64,000 nucleotides of DNA, taken from the NCBI GenBank assembly GCA_013112635.1, contig JABFGF010000002.1:620001-684000 (forward strand). Direction: 5' to 3'. This document shows, in pieces, positions 54,244-63,915 of the stretch. The notes below the pieces were generated by a model that saw nothing but the letters and a program-made list of their open reading frames with translations, ran no database searches and was not told where the DNA came from. This DNA comes from Calditrichota bacterium (lineage in GTDB: Bacteria; Calditrichota; Calditrichia; Calditrichales; J004). A program made the position numbers and the translations under genes. How positions within the stretch are numbered: position 1 is the first letter of the stretch; each line of letters opens with the position of its first letter.

Positions 54244-55530
54244 ATGCACACAGTAACAAATCATAGAATTATTAATGGCGATTCCAGGGAAATGCCAGAA
54301 ATAGAAAATAACTCCGTTAATTTAGTAATCACCTCCCCACCATATTGGCAGCTAAAAGACTACGAAAATGAAAACCAGATTGGATATAACGATACCTATG
54401 AAACATATATAAACAACTTGAACCTGATATGGGAAGAATGTTTTAGAGTACTGGATAATGGGTGTCGATTATGTGTAAATATTGGCGACCAGTTTGCACG
54501 ATCCGTTTATTATGGCAGATATAAAGTGATCCCAATTCGGACGGAAATAATTAAGTTTTGTGAATCCATCGGCTTTGATTATATGGGTGCCGTAATTTGG
54601 CAAAAAAAAACGACAACAAATACGACAGGTGGAGCAAGCATCATGGGAAGTTTTCCTTTCCCACGGAATGGAATTTTCTCAATTGATTACGAATTTATTT
54701 TAATATTTAAAAAACTGGGTAAACCCACAAAGCCAGACCCTGAAAAAAAGAAACTTTCAAAACTGACAACAGAAGAGTGGAAAGAATATTTTTCCGGGCA
54801 TTGGAATTTTGGTGGTGCTAAACAGGATGGCCATATCGCCATGTTCCCCGAGGAATTACCCAAAAGGCTAATAAAAATGTTTTCTTTTGTGGGTGATGTT
54901 ATCCTTGATCCATTTGCAGGAAGCGGCACAACATCTTTAGCTGCAAAAAATTTGGACCGTAATTCTGTTGGTTATGAAATAAATGCTGATTTTATTCCAT
55001 TTATTAAAGCAAAACTAAATTCTGATTATGACGATGCTGTTTATGATTTTACAAAGCAAAAATCAATTAAAACCGACTTTAAAAAACGGATTGAGAACTT
55101 CCCTTATGTTTTTAAAGATCCTCATGCTTTAGATAAAAATATTGATCCAAAGAAATTACAATTTGGTTCAAAAATTGATAAGAACTCTAAAAAAAGAGAA
55201 GAATATTTTAGTGTTAAACAAATTATTTCTCCAGAATTATTACTATTAAACAATGGTTCGAAAGTGCGCTTGCTTGGGATTAAAGAAAATAAAAAACTGA
55301 ATGGGGCCGCTGTAGAGTTTCTTTCCAAAAAACTAAAAGGCCAAAAAGTGTTTCTAAAACATGATGTCCAAAAATATGACGATGAAGAAAACTTGCTTGG
55401 CTACCTTTATTTGAAAAATAAGACCTTTATAAACGCGCATTTAATTAAAAATGGTTTGGCTCAAGTCGACACTTCGATTGAATATAAAAATAAAAGCAAA
55501 TTCTTGGGACTGGAAAAAAACAATAAATAA
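54244..55530 (+). CDS. Beta-class DNA methyltransferase fused to a degenerate SNase-like domain
   Basis: A 428-residue protein. Residues about 8-265 form an amino-methyltransferase with catalytic motif IV TSPPYW at 30-35 preceding SAM motif I LDPFAGSGTT at 221-230, the beta-class order. TSPPY favours N4-cytosine modification but does not exclude N6-adenine. The middle region at about 85-215 should hold the target-recognition part. After a lysine-rich linker, residues about 320-423 match the staphylococcal-nuclease fold: VRLLGIKEN (R342 aligns with catalytic Arg35), KKLKGQKVFLKHDV, LLGYLYLKNKTFINAHLIKN and GLAQV. Positions equivalent to Asp40, Glu43 and Arg87 read Lys347, Lys350 and Asn383, so nuclease activity is unlikely. 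No restriction gene is nearby. Confidence 0.9.
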   Translation: MHTVTNHRIINGDSREMPEIENNSVNLVITSPPYWQLKDYENENQIGYNDTYETYINNLNLIWEECFRVLDNGCRLCVNIGDQFARSVYYGRYKVIPIRTEIIKFCESIGFDYMGAVIWQKKTTTNTTGGASIMGSFPFPRNGIFSIDYEFILIFKKLGKPTKPDPEKKKLSKLTTEEWKEYFSGHWNFGGAKQDGHIAMFPEELPKRLIKMFSFVGDVILDPFAGSGTTSLAAKNLDRNSVGYEINADFIPFIKAKLNSDYDDAVYDFTKQKSIKTDFKKRIENFPYVFKDPHALDKNIDPKKLQFGSKIDKNSKKREEYFSVKQIISPELLLLNNGSKVRLLGIKENKKLNGAAVEFLSKKLKGQKVFLKHDVQKYDDEENLLGYLYLKNKTFINAHLIKNGLAQVDTSIEYKNKSKFLGLEKNNK

Positions 55531-55564
55531 TTGTCGGAATTAATTAAAATCCACACCTTAATAA

Positions 55565-56710
55565 TTATTCATTTTTATCAAAATAAATACCGCGTTTTTC
55601 AAGCTCGCACATAAACTCAAAACCAGGAATAGAGAGTTCCTGTTTTAGCACACCACGGTCTTTGATTTTTCCTTCAATTAGCATTTGCAAAATTATTGAT
55701 GCCGGAAAAGCCGTTGTGCGCATCATAGCTGTAAGGTTATTTTTTTTATCCTCGTATTCGATTGCCTGATACGAAACTACTTTCTCTCTCCCTTCTTTTT
55801 GACCTTTCGCTTCAACCCGAATTAGAGCCACATCTTCACTTTCATAAGAAAGCAAACTGTTAAGCATCGCTTCAAATGCAGCACGTGTATTTACAGATTG
55901 ACCATCAAAGTCAAAATGTGCTTTCTTTTCCGTAAAACCTAAATCTATCATCGCTTTCATCAAAGAAGCATGGCCCGGATAGCGGATTGTTTTATAGTCG
56001 AGATTGATCACATCTTTTTCAAATGTTTGCGGCAGTGTAGACGTACCTCCGGATGTATAAAAGGCTTCTAATTTGCCAAAGGGATGTGGAAAATCGAGAG
56101 TTTCAAGGCCAGTCATTGACTCCACTTTTTTAATTTTGCCGTCTTCGATAACAACCGTTGGTTCAATATATTCATTTATCAAGCCATGTACTGAAAACAC
56201 AATTTTATACTTTAAAGGGGTTTGCGGAGAAAGAGGTAACCCCCCAACTCTGATTTTTACATCATCAACACGGGCCAACTGATCCATTGCATAAGCTGCC
56301 ACAATTGAGACCATCCCAGGCGCAAGACCACAATCCGGCACTATGCCAACATTGTTTTCTTTTGCTTTGTGATCAAGCCTGAATTGTCTTTCTACGACCG
56401 TGTTATTACCACCGAGGTCTACAAAATGTGCTCCATTTTCGATGGCCAACTCAGTCAGATCTAAATTATAATCATATGGTACAGCGCTGATAACACCTGA
56501 TACATTTTTAAATAGTGGTTTTAATTGATATAAACTATCAGCCTCTATACAATTAAAGGATAACAATGGATTATTAAAGTGAGCTTTCATTGTATCCAAT
56601 GCGGATTGCTCCCTATCTACAACAACAATTTTTTGAATATTTTTATTTTTCAACATATCAAAAACAAAACCATATGCCATACGACCGGCGCCAAGTACTA
56701 AAATGTTCAT
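55565..56710 (-). CDS. Saccharopine-dehydrogenase-like NAD(P) oxidoreductase
   Basis: A 381-residue enzyme. The N-terminal Rossmann domain starts with NILVLGAGRMAYGFVFDML and contains SGVISAVPYDYNLDL and HFVDLGGNN. The central and C-terminal parts include DCGLAPGMVSIVAAYAMDQL and TSGGTSTLPQTFE, typical of the Sacchrp_dh_NADP/C family of lysine 6-dehydrogenase and saccharopine dehydrogenase. The length matches bacterial L-lysine 6-dehydrogenase. It may act in lysine degradation or in making a related opine; no other lysine-pathway gene is adjacent, so the substrate is unproven. It is convergent with the methyltransferase gene and divergent from ndh across 100 bases. Confidence 0.88.
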   Translation of the reverse strand: MNILVLGAGRMAYGFVFDMLKNKNIQKIVVVDREQSALDTMKAHFNNPLLSFNCIEADSLYQLKPLFKNVSGVISAVPYDYNLDLTELAIENGAHFVDLGGNNTVVERQFRLDHKAKENNVGIVPDCGLAPGMVSIVAAYAMDQLARVDDVKIRVGGLPLSPQTPLKYKIVFSVHGLINEYIEPTVVIEDGKIKKVESMTGLETLDFPHPFGKLEAFYTSGGTSTLPQTFEKDVINLDYKTIRYPGHASLMKAMIDLGFTEKKAHFDFDGQSVNTRAAFEAMLNSLLSYESEDVALIRVEAKGQKEGREKVVSYQAIEYEDKKNNLTAMMRTTAFPASIILQMLIEGKIKDRGVLKQELSIPGFEFMCELEKRGIYFDKNE

Positions 56711-56810
56711 AGAAGCTACTCCAAATATTTATAAAAATGTGATCACATTCTTTTGATAATCTACTAAATCCATTTGTAAATTCCTTAACTATTTAAAAGA
56801 AGGATTTGAA

Positions 56811-58076
56811 ATGCCTAAACACAAAGTTGTTATCGTCGGTGCCGGATTTGCGGGTTTGTATGCAGCAAAATCTTTAGCAAAAAAAGATGTGGAAGTGACC
56901 CTGATTGATAAAAGAAATTTCCACCTTTTTCAGCCTTTACTGTACCAGGTAGCAACTGGTGGATTATCTCCCGGGGATATTGCTTCGCCTATCCGCGCTA
57001 TTTTTAAAAAGCAGAAAAATATTACAGTTTTGCAAACTTCCATTGAAAAAATCAATTCAAAAAAGAAAACTATTATAACCGGTGAAAAGGAAATTGAATA
57101 TGACACTTTGATTATCGCAACAGGCGTAAAACATCACTACTTTGGAAACGATCAATGGATAAATGACGCGCCCGGTTTAAAATCAGTTGAAGATGCTTTA
57201 AAAATAAGAATGCGTATTATGCAGGCATTTGAAAAGGCAGAACTTGAAAGTGATAAAACAAAAAAATGCGAATGGCAGCGGTTTGTTATCGTAGGCGGCG
57301 GGCCAACCGGAGTGGAGCTTGCAGGAGCTCTGGGTGAGTTGGCCAATCAAACTCTGCTTGGTGATTTTCGCAATATTAATCCTGAGGAAACTGAAATTTA
57401 CCTGGTTGAAGGGGCTGAAAGAATTTTGCCAACATTTTCCGCAAAGCTTTCATCTAAGGCAAAAAAGTCTTTGGAAAAACTATCTGTATCTGTTTTGACA
57501 AAAACACTTGTTGTGGATATTGACAAATCACTTGTCCGGTTAAAAAATGGCGACTCTGAGAAAGTGCTTAATGCCCGGACTGTTTTATGGGCCGCTGGTG
57601 TAAAGGGATCTTCCGTTGGTGAATTGCTGCAAAATGAAAATGGTGTGAAGTTGGATCCGGCAGGAAGGGTTATTGTAAATTCCGACCTTTCCATTCCTGG
57701 AAATAAAGACATTTTTGTAATAGGAGATCTTGCCCATTTTGAAACCGAAGAAAAAGAGATGCTTCCAGGCGTTGCGCAAGTAGCCATGCAGCAAGGTCGT
57801 TATATGTCGCAACTTATTTTGAGACGACTAAAAGGGCAAGGCATTGGTCCATTTAAATATAAAGACAAAGGAAACATGGCAGTAATTGGCCGTAAAGCTG
57901 CTGTGGTTCAAATGGCAAAACTTGAGTTAAGCGGATGGCCTGCCTGGTTAATCTGGATTTTTATCCATATTGCATATTTGATTGAATACGACAGTAAAAC
58001 GAAAGTTATGCTGCAATGGGCCTGGAATTTTTTTACAAGAAAACGGGGGGCTCGCCTAATTACAAAGATGGATTAA
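56811..58076 (+). CDS. ndh: Type II NADH:quinone oxidoreductase (NDH-2)
   Basis: A 421-residue peripheral membrane flavoprotein that passes electrons from NADH to quinone without proton pumping. The FAD-binding motif is VVIVGAGFAGLYAAKSLA, with the FHLFQPLLYQVATGGL quinone-proximal segment at about 38-53. The NADH-binding motif is IVGGGPTGVELAGALGELA and the second FAD contact is DIFVIGDLAHFE. C-terminal amphipathic helices SGWPAWLIWIFIHIAYLIEY and the tail NFFTRKRGARLI anchor it to the membrane. AGAAGG precedes the ATG at 56811. Its stop overlaps the stop of the convergent giant gene by a few bases. Confidence 0.93.
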   Translation: MPKHKVVIVGAGFAGLYAAKSLAKKDVEVTLIDKRNFHLFQPLLYQVATGGLSPGDIASPIRAIFKKQKNITVLQTSIEKINSKKKTIITGEKEIEYDTLIIATGVKHHYFGNDQWINDAPGLKSVEDALKIRMRIMQAFEKAELESDKTKKCEWQRFVIVGGGPTGVELAGALGELANQTLLGDFRNINPEETEIYLVEGAERILPTFSAKLSSKAKKSLEKLSVSVLTKTLVVDIDKSLVRLKNGDSEKVLNARTVLWAAGVKGSSVGELLQNENGVKLDPAGRVIVNSDLSIPGNKDIFVIGDLAHFETEEKEMLPGVAQVAMQQGRYMSQLILRRLKGQGIGPFKYKDKGNMAVIGRKAAVVQMAKLELSGWPAWLIWIFIHIAYLIEYDSKTKVMLQWAWNFFTRKRGARLITKMD

Positions 58077-61000
58077 CGGATAAGAAACATTTTTTTAATT
58101 TTTGTAAAATTCTTTTTGCCTTTGGAGCTAATCCTGTAAAAATATATACCGGATGAAATGTTTGTTGTCCAGCGAACTTCATGAAAACCCGCAGTTTGGT
58201 TTCCACTAAAAAGAGTTTCAATTTTTTGGCCGACGGTATTAAATATTTCAATTTTAACCCGTGAGTCAGACGGAAGACCATAGCTGATTGTTGTCGTGGC
58301 ATTAAATGGGTTTGGGTAATTTTGAAAAAGCACATATTTTTCCGGAACACCATCACCATTTTGGTCATATTTTGAAACCGGAAAAGAAACAACCAGGTTT
58401 ATTGTCGCAGTATCTGCCAAACCTCGCGCATCAGTTGCAATAAGAAATAATCTAAACTCACCAAAAATTTCCGAAACATTAATAAAAAGACTATCCTGAT
58501 TTTGACTTAAAACTATTGCACTTGTATCGCTGAAAAATGACCAGCTGATTTCATCAATTGAATTATCAATGTCTTCAACATTTTCGTATAAGTTTATTGC
58601 TTTGATTTTATCATTTACAATTTGCAGTTCATCCACAAATGAAACAACTGGTTTATCATTGACAGCCGTTACATTGATTGGCCAATATGTTGAATCTGAT
58701 TTTCCGCCGGGATCGTTTACAACCACTAAAAGGCTGTCTTTTCCAAACCAATTCTCCGGAGATGAAATTGTTAAATTATTGAGATCTATTTGTGCCGATA
58801 ATACATTTGAAATAAATACGAGATTTAAGGAATCTTTTGGGTTATCAATATCTGAGATGAACGGATCAAAATAAGAATTTTCCAAAATAAAAGGAACATC
58901 TTCTAGGATTGATAAAACCGGAATTTTGTCAATTACGGGACGATCATTTATGGCAGAAATTTTCACACTTATTGTATCTAATGCTTGCAACCCGCCCGGA
59001 TCACTAATATTAATCTCAACATCAAATTCCCCAAAAACATTTTCCAAAGATGAAAAAACTATAGCCAGGCTAAGGCTATCATCATAATTTAAAAGTTGGC
59101 TCACACCGGACAAAACACGGCTGCTAACTTTCAATTCCCGGTTAGGATTATCAACATCGTGTACAAAAGCGTTAAGGTCCAAAGCATAATTTCCATCTTC
59201 ATCAAAAACTATATTTGGGATTGAACTGATGATCGGCGCATCATTTATTGCTTTTATTTTTATTTTTACCGTATCTAAAGCTGTTAAACCTTCCGGGTCC
59301 TTTACTGTAAAACCAATCTGAAAATTTCCAAAAAGATTTTCCTGAGGAACAATGCGCACAAAATGATGATTGATAATTGAAGCGGATAACGTCTCTCCTG
59401 AAAAAATTTCTACCCCAAAACTAAGACTTTCATTAGGGCTTTCCTCGTCCGATGCATGTATTGACAAATCAATTAAAATAGAATCGTCTTCATTAAAGAT
59501 TATATCCGGCACGTTCTCAATCACAGGAAAATCATTTACTTCGATGACATTTATTTTAGTTATCAAAGTATCCTCACTAATCATATCCGACACTCTGATA
59601 ATTACTTCCTGATTCGTGCCAATATCTGAAACAAGCGGTAGGCCGGTTAAAAGACCATCAGTAGAAACAGATATCCAATTGGGGAGTTTCTGAGCAGTAA
59701 AAACCAGAGTATCACCATCTGTTTCCTGTACAAAAAGTGTGTCAATAAACAGCTGGTCTTCTAAAGCATCCGGTAAGATAGAAGTTATAAAAACAGGTGG
59801 ATCGTCAACACCCATTATGTGCACAATAACAGTATCAACAGCTGAAAGGCCACCGGGATCGTTTACGATAAAACGAATTGGGAAATCACCAAATACATTT
59901 TCATCCGGAATAATTTCAACTAAATGTCCATCGGTAACTGTAACATTTACACCGGACTCGGGCACTAAAACCTCGGCGAGAAAAATTAATTCATGCAGTT
60001 CATTGTCTTCATCAGAAACATAATCCAGTAAATCAATACTCGTAGAATCATCTTCCTCAAATGTTACATCCGGTACTCCTAATATAACCGGTGCATCATT
60101 TACCGGAACCACATCCATCGTGGTGGAAAGTGTATCTTTTAAGCCAAGCGGATCAGAAACAACAACTGTTACTTGCTGATCTTCTCCCGTATCACTGTTC
60201 AGGGGCATGCCACTTAGCAAACCGCTACTGGAAACTGCCATCCAGGTCGGAGCCGAAATTTTTGTGACCGTTAAAAGAATATCATCCACATCAAACGTTT
60301 CTAACTGAACGACATAACTGGAATCTTCGGCAGCATTAGGCAAGCTTGTTGTTATAAATTGTGGCGAATCATTTATATTGTTTACCGTGAAAAGTACCTC
60401 ACTTTGGTCCGATAAATTATCCGGGTCAGTAGCCTTAAATATAATTTCTTCAAATCCAAACCAGTTGCTGTCTGGTGTTGAAACACTTGCTTGGTTCATT
60501 TCATTAATCAAAACAATAAGATCGCTGTTTCCTGATTTTGTCCAGACAATTTGGTCCTTAGGCGTATCGATATCCTCGATAAAATTATCAAGAAAAATAG
60601 TTTGGAAACTAGCTCCCTCCATTATGTTTTGCGATGGAATATCTGTCATAACCGGTGCATCAGGAATATTCGTTACGGTGAAAATAACATTTACAAAATC
60701 TGTTACAAAAGATGGATCAGTCGCTGTAAACTTAATTGTTTCACTGCCAAACCAGTTACTATCAGGAATGCTTATCCGGGCAATATTATTTGCATCAATT
60801 AAAATGCTTAGCTCAATGTCACCTTCATGGTCCCAATTAATTTCGCTATCTGCGTTATCTACATCATGGACAAAATCGTTTAAATGAATCGGTTCAAATT
60901 CTGTTCCTTCATCAATTGTCTGGTTCGGGATTGCTGAAACCACCGGCGCATCGTTTACAGGGTTTACCCTAAAAAGTACCGAAACCGAATCAGACAAAGA

Positions 61001-63772
61001 ACCAGGATCAGTAACTTTAAATTTTATCGTATTGTCTCCATTCCAGTTTTCATCATTTGCACTTAAAGACGCAACACCATTGGTATTTATGATGACACTT
61101 ATATCCGGATTTTCCGTAACAGTCCATTGTAATTCTGAAAATGTATTATCAATATCCTGGGTAAATAATTTTAAATCTATTGCTGTGAAGGCGCTCCCTT
61201 CATCAACTGTTTCACCGGAAATTGGGGAGAGCACCGGAGCATCGTTAATATTGATTACATTGATTGTTGTTTGCAGCGTATCTTTTGCAGCGCCTTCATC
61301 GGTTACAGTAATTTTTACAGGAATTGCTGTCCCACTGTGTTCATTAAGTGGAAAGCCAGACAAACTCCCATTTGCAGAAACATCCATCCAAACAGGGACA
61401 TCCAAAGCTGAAAATGTTAAAATAGCACTCTCTTCGTCGGTGGCGAAAACCGTATCGGTATAAGCGATATCTTCAATTCCGTTTATTAAACTGGTCGTTG
61501 TTATAACTGGGTTGTCATTCACTTCAATCACTGTGATTTGACTAAACAACGTATCAGATAACTGCACTACGCCGTCATCTGTCAATTTAATTTGTAGCGG
61601 AAAAGTACCAATGTGAGAGAGGTTTGGTCTGCCGGTTAGAACCCCTGACGTGGAAACTGACAACCAGATTGGACCAGAAATTTTTACAAAACTAAGATTA
61701 TCATTATCAGGGTCACTTGCCTCAAGAGTAAAAATATAATCCTGGTCTTCAGTTGCAGAGTCTACTTCGGTAGTAGTAATAGTAGGATAATGATTTGAAA
61801 TATTATTTCGGTCACCAATTGTAAACTCTGAGAGGCTGTCCACTGAAAAAGTAATTGTATTGTTTGCAATTGAGTGAGAACTGTTGGGAACAATATGCCA
61901 GCTATGAGAGGAGCTGTTTACAACCCGGTAAAAAATTTTGAGATTGTTTTCATCCAAACCAGTAATTTGGTCCGCGTTATATTTTAAAGAAATTTGAGTA
62001 TTTGTTATCGTGCCTTTTTCAGAGCTCAACACCCAGGAAACTTGTGCTGTATTATCGGGATAATCGGAAGCCGGCTTACTCATTTTTCTTTGAACATGGA
62101 AAAGCCCGTCAGAACCTGTAGAGAAATCAACGCTAATGTTTTCATCACGCATTAAAAAATTGGGTCTGTCACCCGCCGATAAATAATGTGGAATCGCTGC
62201 GGGCTCACCCGTCACTTCATTTGAAATATGATAAATGCTTCCTGACTCAAGGCTATCATTATTTGTAGCTAAAAAAGCACTGCTTACTATATCTCCAAAT
62301 CCATCCGCATTAAAATCCACCCCGGATGTTGATCGGCCAAAATTGTCACTTGCGAATGTGCCGTCATATCTCAGATCAAAATTTGTTGAGGATTGCAAGT
62401 CAAGCAGCTCAGCACTGGTGTAAGAATTATTTCCATAAATAACATAAACACTCCCAGAGTTAGTGCTGTCATTATAGTCTGCATAATATGAACCGAAAAG
62501 TAAATCATGAAAACCATCGCCATTAATATCGTTTGAAGAAACACTAAGCCCGAGGAGTTCATCGGCAGCGGCTCCATCAAACCGGAGATTAAAATTATTC
62601 ACTAAAGTAAGATCGATGTCTTTTTCAACAACCGGTAAAGTTGATCCATTGATTAGATAAAAACTTCCAGAACGGTTGCGAGAATTGAAATCAGACCCGG
62701 CTGCACCCAAAATCATATCATCAAGTCCATCACCATTAAAATCGCTACAAACGCCTGACAATCCCAATACATCATTTGTTGCCGTTCCGTAAAAGCGCAT
62801 ATCATAATTATTCTGATCGGCAAGAGATAAACTTAGCCCATTTGGGTTTTCATCCTTTCCGTAAATTATAAAAATGCTGCCATTGTCAACTCTCAGATCT
62901 GTGTTTTGATAGGGGGCGCCAACCATTAAATCTATAAATCCATCGCCATTTAAATCGCCTCCAGCCAAAGAGGCTCCCAAGCTATCACCTTTTGCACTGC
63001 CGGTATACACCTTATTATAAGATGTACTTTCAGAAAGATCTAAGATAACACCTGTGCCGGAGCTGTTGTTTCCATAAACAATGTAAATACTTCCTAAGTC
63101 CTGGCTTTCATCGTTGTTAGCAAGAGCTGCCGACATTATTATGTCATCAAAGCCGTCGCCATTTACATCCCCACTAAGCACTTTTTCGCCCAGACGGTCA
63201 TTTCTCAGAGCACCGTCAAATCGGATACTATAATTATTTTGATCCTCAAGATCCCTAATTTTTTGAAGGCCAAAATTTGCTGATCCATGAATTACAAAAA
63301 CACTCCCTGAGCCTAGTTTACCGTTTGTGTTTGAAGTATTTGCACCAATTAAAATATCATCAAAATTATCGTTATTTAAATCACCGGAAGCAACTGAACG
63401 CCCCAGCTGATTTTTTTTGTCTATTCCATCAATACGAACATCGTAATTAGCAGGATTATTTAAATCAGAAATTACAGCTTTGGAATCAGATCCTTTTCCA
63501 AAGATTATAAAAACACTTCCTGAGTTTAAGCGGTTATTAGCAGAGTTACGGTAGGCGGCAACAATAAGGTCCTGAAATCCATCACCATTAATATCGCCAT
63601 AAGCAATACTTTGGCCAAGCCTTGCGTCTTTAAGCGGTCCATCAAAACGGGTATTAAAATTCTGTGAATCACCCATATTTATTTGTGAAAATACAAAAGA
63701 GGAAGAAAGAAATAAAACAATGGTCAGGCTCGAATAAAACCTGGTTTTGGAAGAAACCTGGCTTTTACACAT
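58073..63772 (-). CDS. Giant T9SS-exported FG-GAP / cadherin-like surface protein
   Basis: A 1,899-residue protein. The signal peptide ends near residue 30 (SSSFVFSQ). Residues about 35-515 hold seven FG-GAP repeats, each with a D-x-N-x-D-G calcium loop such as GDINGDGFQD and GDLNGDGFID, which form an integrin-alpha-like propeller. A linker domain at about 515-650 follows. Then come twelve tandem He_PIG / cadherin-like Ig modules of about 90-100 residues, each starting with variants of VNDAPV. Near the end is DQNGDGVPE and a type A T9SS sorting domain from NYPNPFNATTTISYGL to IYFYRISSKG at the C-terminus. The protein is a likely adhesin or sugar-binding surface protein delivered by T9SS. No catalytic domain is seen. 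Confidence 0.92.
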   Translation of the reverse strand: MCKSQVSSKTRFYSSLTIVLFLSSSFVFSQINMGDSQNFNTRFDGPLKDARLGQSIAYGDINGDGFQDLIVAAYRNSANNRLNSGSVFIIFGKGSDSKAVISDLNNPANYDVRIDGIDKKNQLGRSVASGDLNNDNFDDILIGANTSNTNGKLGSGSVFVIHGSANFGLQKIRDLEDQNNYSIRFDGALRNDRLGEKVLSGDVNGDGFDDIIMSAALANNDESQDLGSIYIVYGNNSSGTGVILDLSESTSYNKVYTGSAKGDSLGASLAGGDLNGDGFIDLMVGAPYQNTDLRVDNGSIFIIYGKDENPNGLSLSLADQNNYDMRFYGTATNDVLGLSGVCSDFNGDGLDDMILGAAGSDFNSRNRSGSFYLINGSTLPVVEKDIDLTLVNNFNLRFDGAAADELLGLSVSSNDINGDGFHDLLFGSYYADYNDSTNSGSVYVIYGNNSYTSAELLDLQSSTNFDLRYDGTFASDNFGRSTSGVDFNADGFGDIVSSAFLATNNDSLESGSIYHISNEVTGEPAAIPHYLSAGDRPNFLMRDENISVDFSTGSDGLFHVQRKMSKPASDYPDNTAQVSWVLSSEKGTITNTQISLKYNADQITGLDENNLKIFYRVVNSSSHSWHIVPNSSHSIANNTITFSVDSLSEFTIGDRNNISNHYPTITTTEVDSATEDQDYIFTLEASDPDNDNLSFVKISGPIWLSVSTSGVLTGRPNLSHIGTFPLQIKLTDDGVVQLSDTLFSQITVIEVNDNPVITTTSLINGIEDIAYTDTVFATDEESAILTFSALDVPVWMDVSANGSLSGFPLNEHSGTAIPVKITVTDEGAAKDTLQTTINVININDAPVLSPISGETVDEGSAFTAIDLKLFTQDIDNTFSELQWTVTENPDISVIINTNGVASLSANDENWNGDNTIKFKVTDPGSLSDSVSVLFRVNPVNDAPVVSAIPNQTIDEGTEFEPIHLNDFVHDVDNADSEINWDHEGDIELSILIDANNIARISIPDSNWFGSETIKFTATDPSFVTDFVNVIFTVTNIPDAPVMTDIPSQNIMEGASFQTIFLDNFIEDIDTPKDQIVWTKSGNSDLIVLINEMNQASVSTPDSNWFGFEEIIFKATDPDNLSDQSEVLFTVNNINDSPQFITTSLPNAAEDSSYVVQLETFDVDDILLTVTKISAPTWMAVSSSGLLSGMPLNSDTGEDQQVTVVVSDPLGLKDTLSTTMDVVPVNDAPVILGVPDVTFEEDDSTSIDLLDYVSDEDNELHELIFLAEVLVPESGVNVTVTDGHLVEIIPDENVFGDFPIRFIVNDPGGLSAVDTVIVHIMGVDDPPVFITSILPDALEDQLFIDTLFVQETDGDTLVFTAQKLPNWISVSTDGLLTGLPLVSDIGTNQEVIIRVSDMISEDTLITKINVIEVNDFPVIENVPDIIFNEDDSILIDLSIHASDEESPNESLSFGVEIFSGETLSASIINHHFVRIVPQENLFGNFQIGFTVKDPEGLTALDTVKIKIKAINDAPIISSIPNIVFDEDGNYALDLNAFVHDVDNPNRELKVSSRVLSGVSQLLNYDDSLSLAIVFSSLENVFGEFDVEINISDPGGLQALDTISVKISAINDRPVIDKIPVLSILEDVPFILENSYFDPFISDIDNPKDSLNLVFISNVLSAQIDLNNLTISSPENWFGKDSLLVVVNDPGGKSDSTYWPINVTAVNDKPVVSFVDELQIVNDKIKAINLYENVEDIDNSIDEISWSFFSDTSAIVLSQNQDSLFINVSEIFGEFRLFLIATDARGLADTATINLVVSFPVSKYDQNGDGVPEKYVLFQNYPNPFNATTTISYGLPSDSRVKIEIFNTVGQKIETLFSGNQTAGFHEVRWTTNISSGIYFYRISSKGKKNFTKIKKMFLIR

Positions 63773-63915
63773 GAGTATATAATAAACCCGTTATATTTTG
63801 AGCTAATATACAAAATATAAAAAGCAAAAAAATAATTATTCAACAAAACCAAGAATTTTTTTATTATGCCTCTAAGACCGCTAAAACTATTTAACTTGTA
63901 AGTTTGAAAATATTG

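Noticed and set aside
54244-55530. The methyltransferase as part of a restriction-modification or BREX/DISARM defence island
   Set aside because: Neighbours are signalling and metabolic genes; no endonuclease, helicase, PglZ or other defence gene is present.
60378-60887. Plus-strand open frame of 169 codons inside the giant surface protein gene
   Set aside because: It is the antisense shadow of the repetitive Ig-like modules, with serine-rich low-complexity content and no family resemblance.
58073-63772. Tandem modules considered as a CRISPR-like or DNA satellite repeat
   Set aside because: The repeats are protein-level Ig/cadherin modules of about 300 bases with diverged DNA; there are no short direct repeats with spacers.
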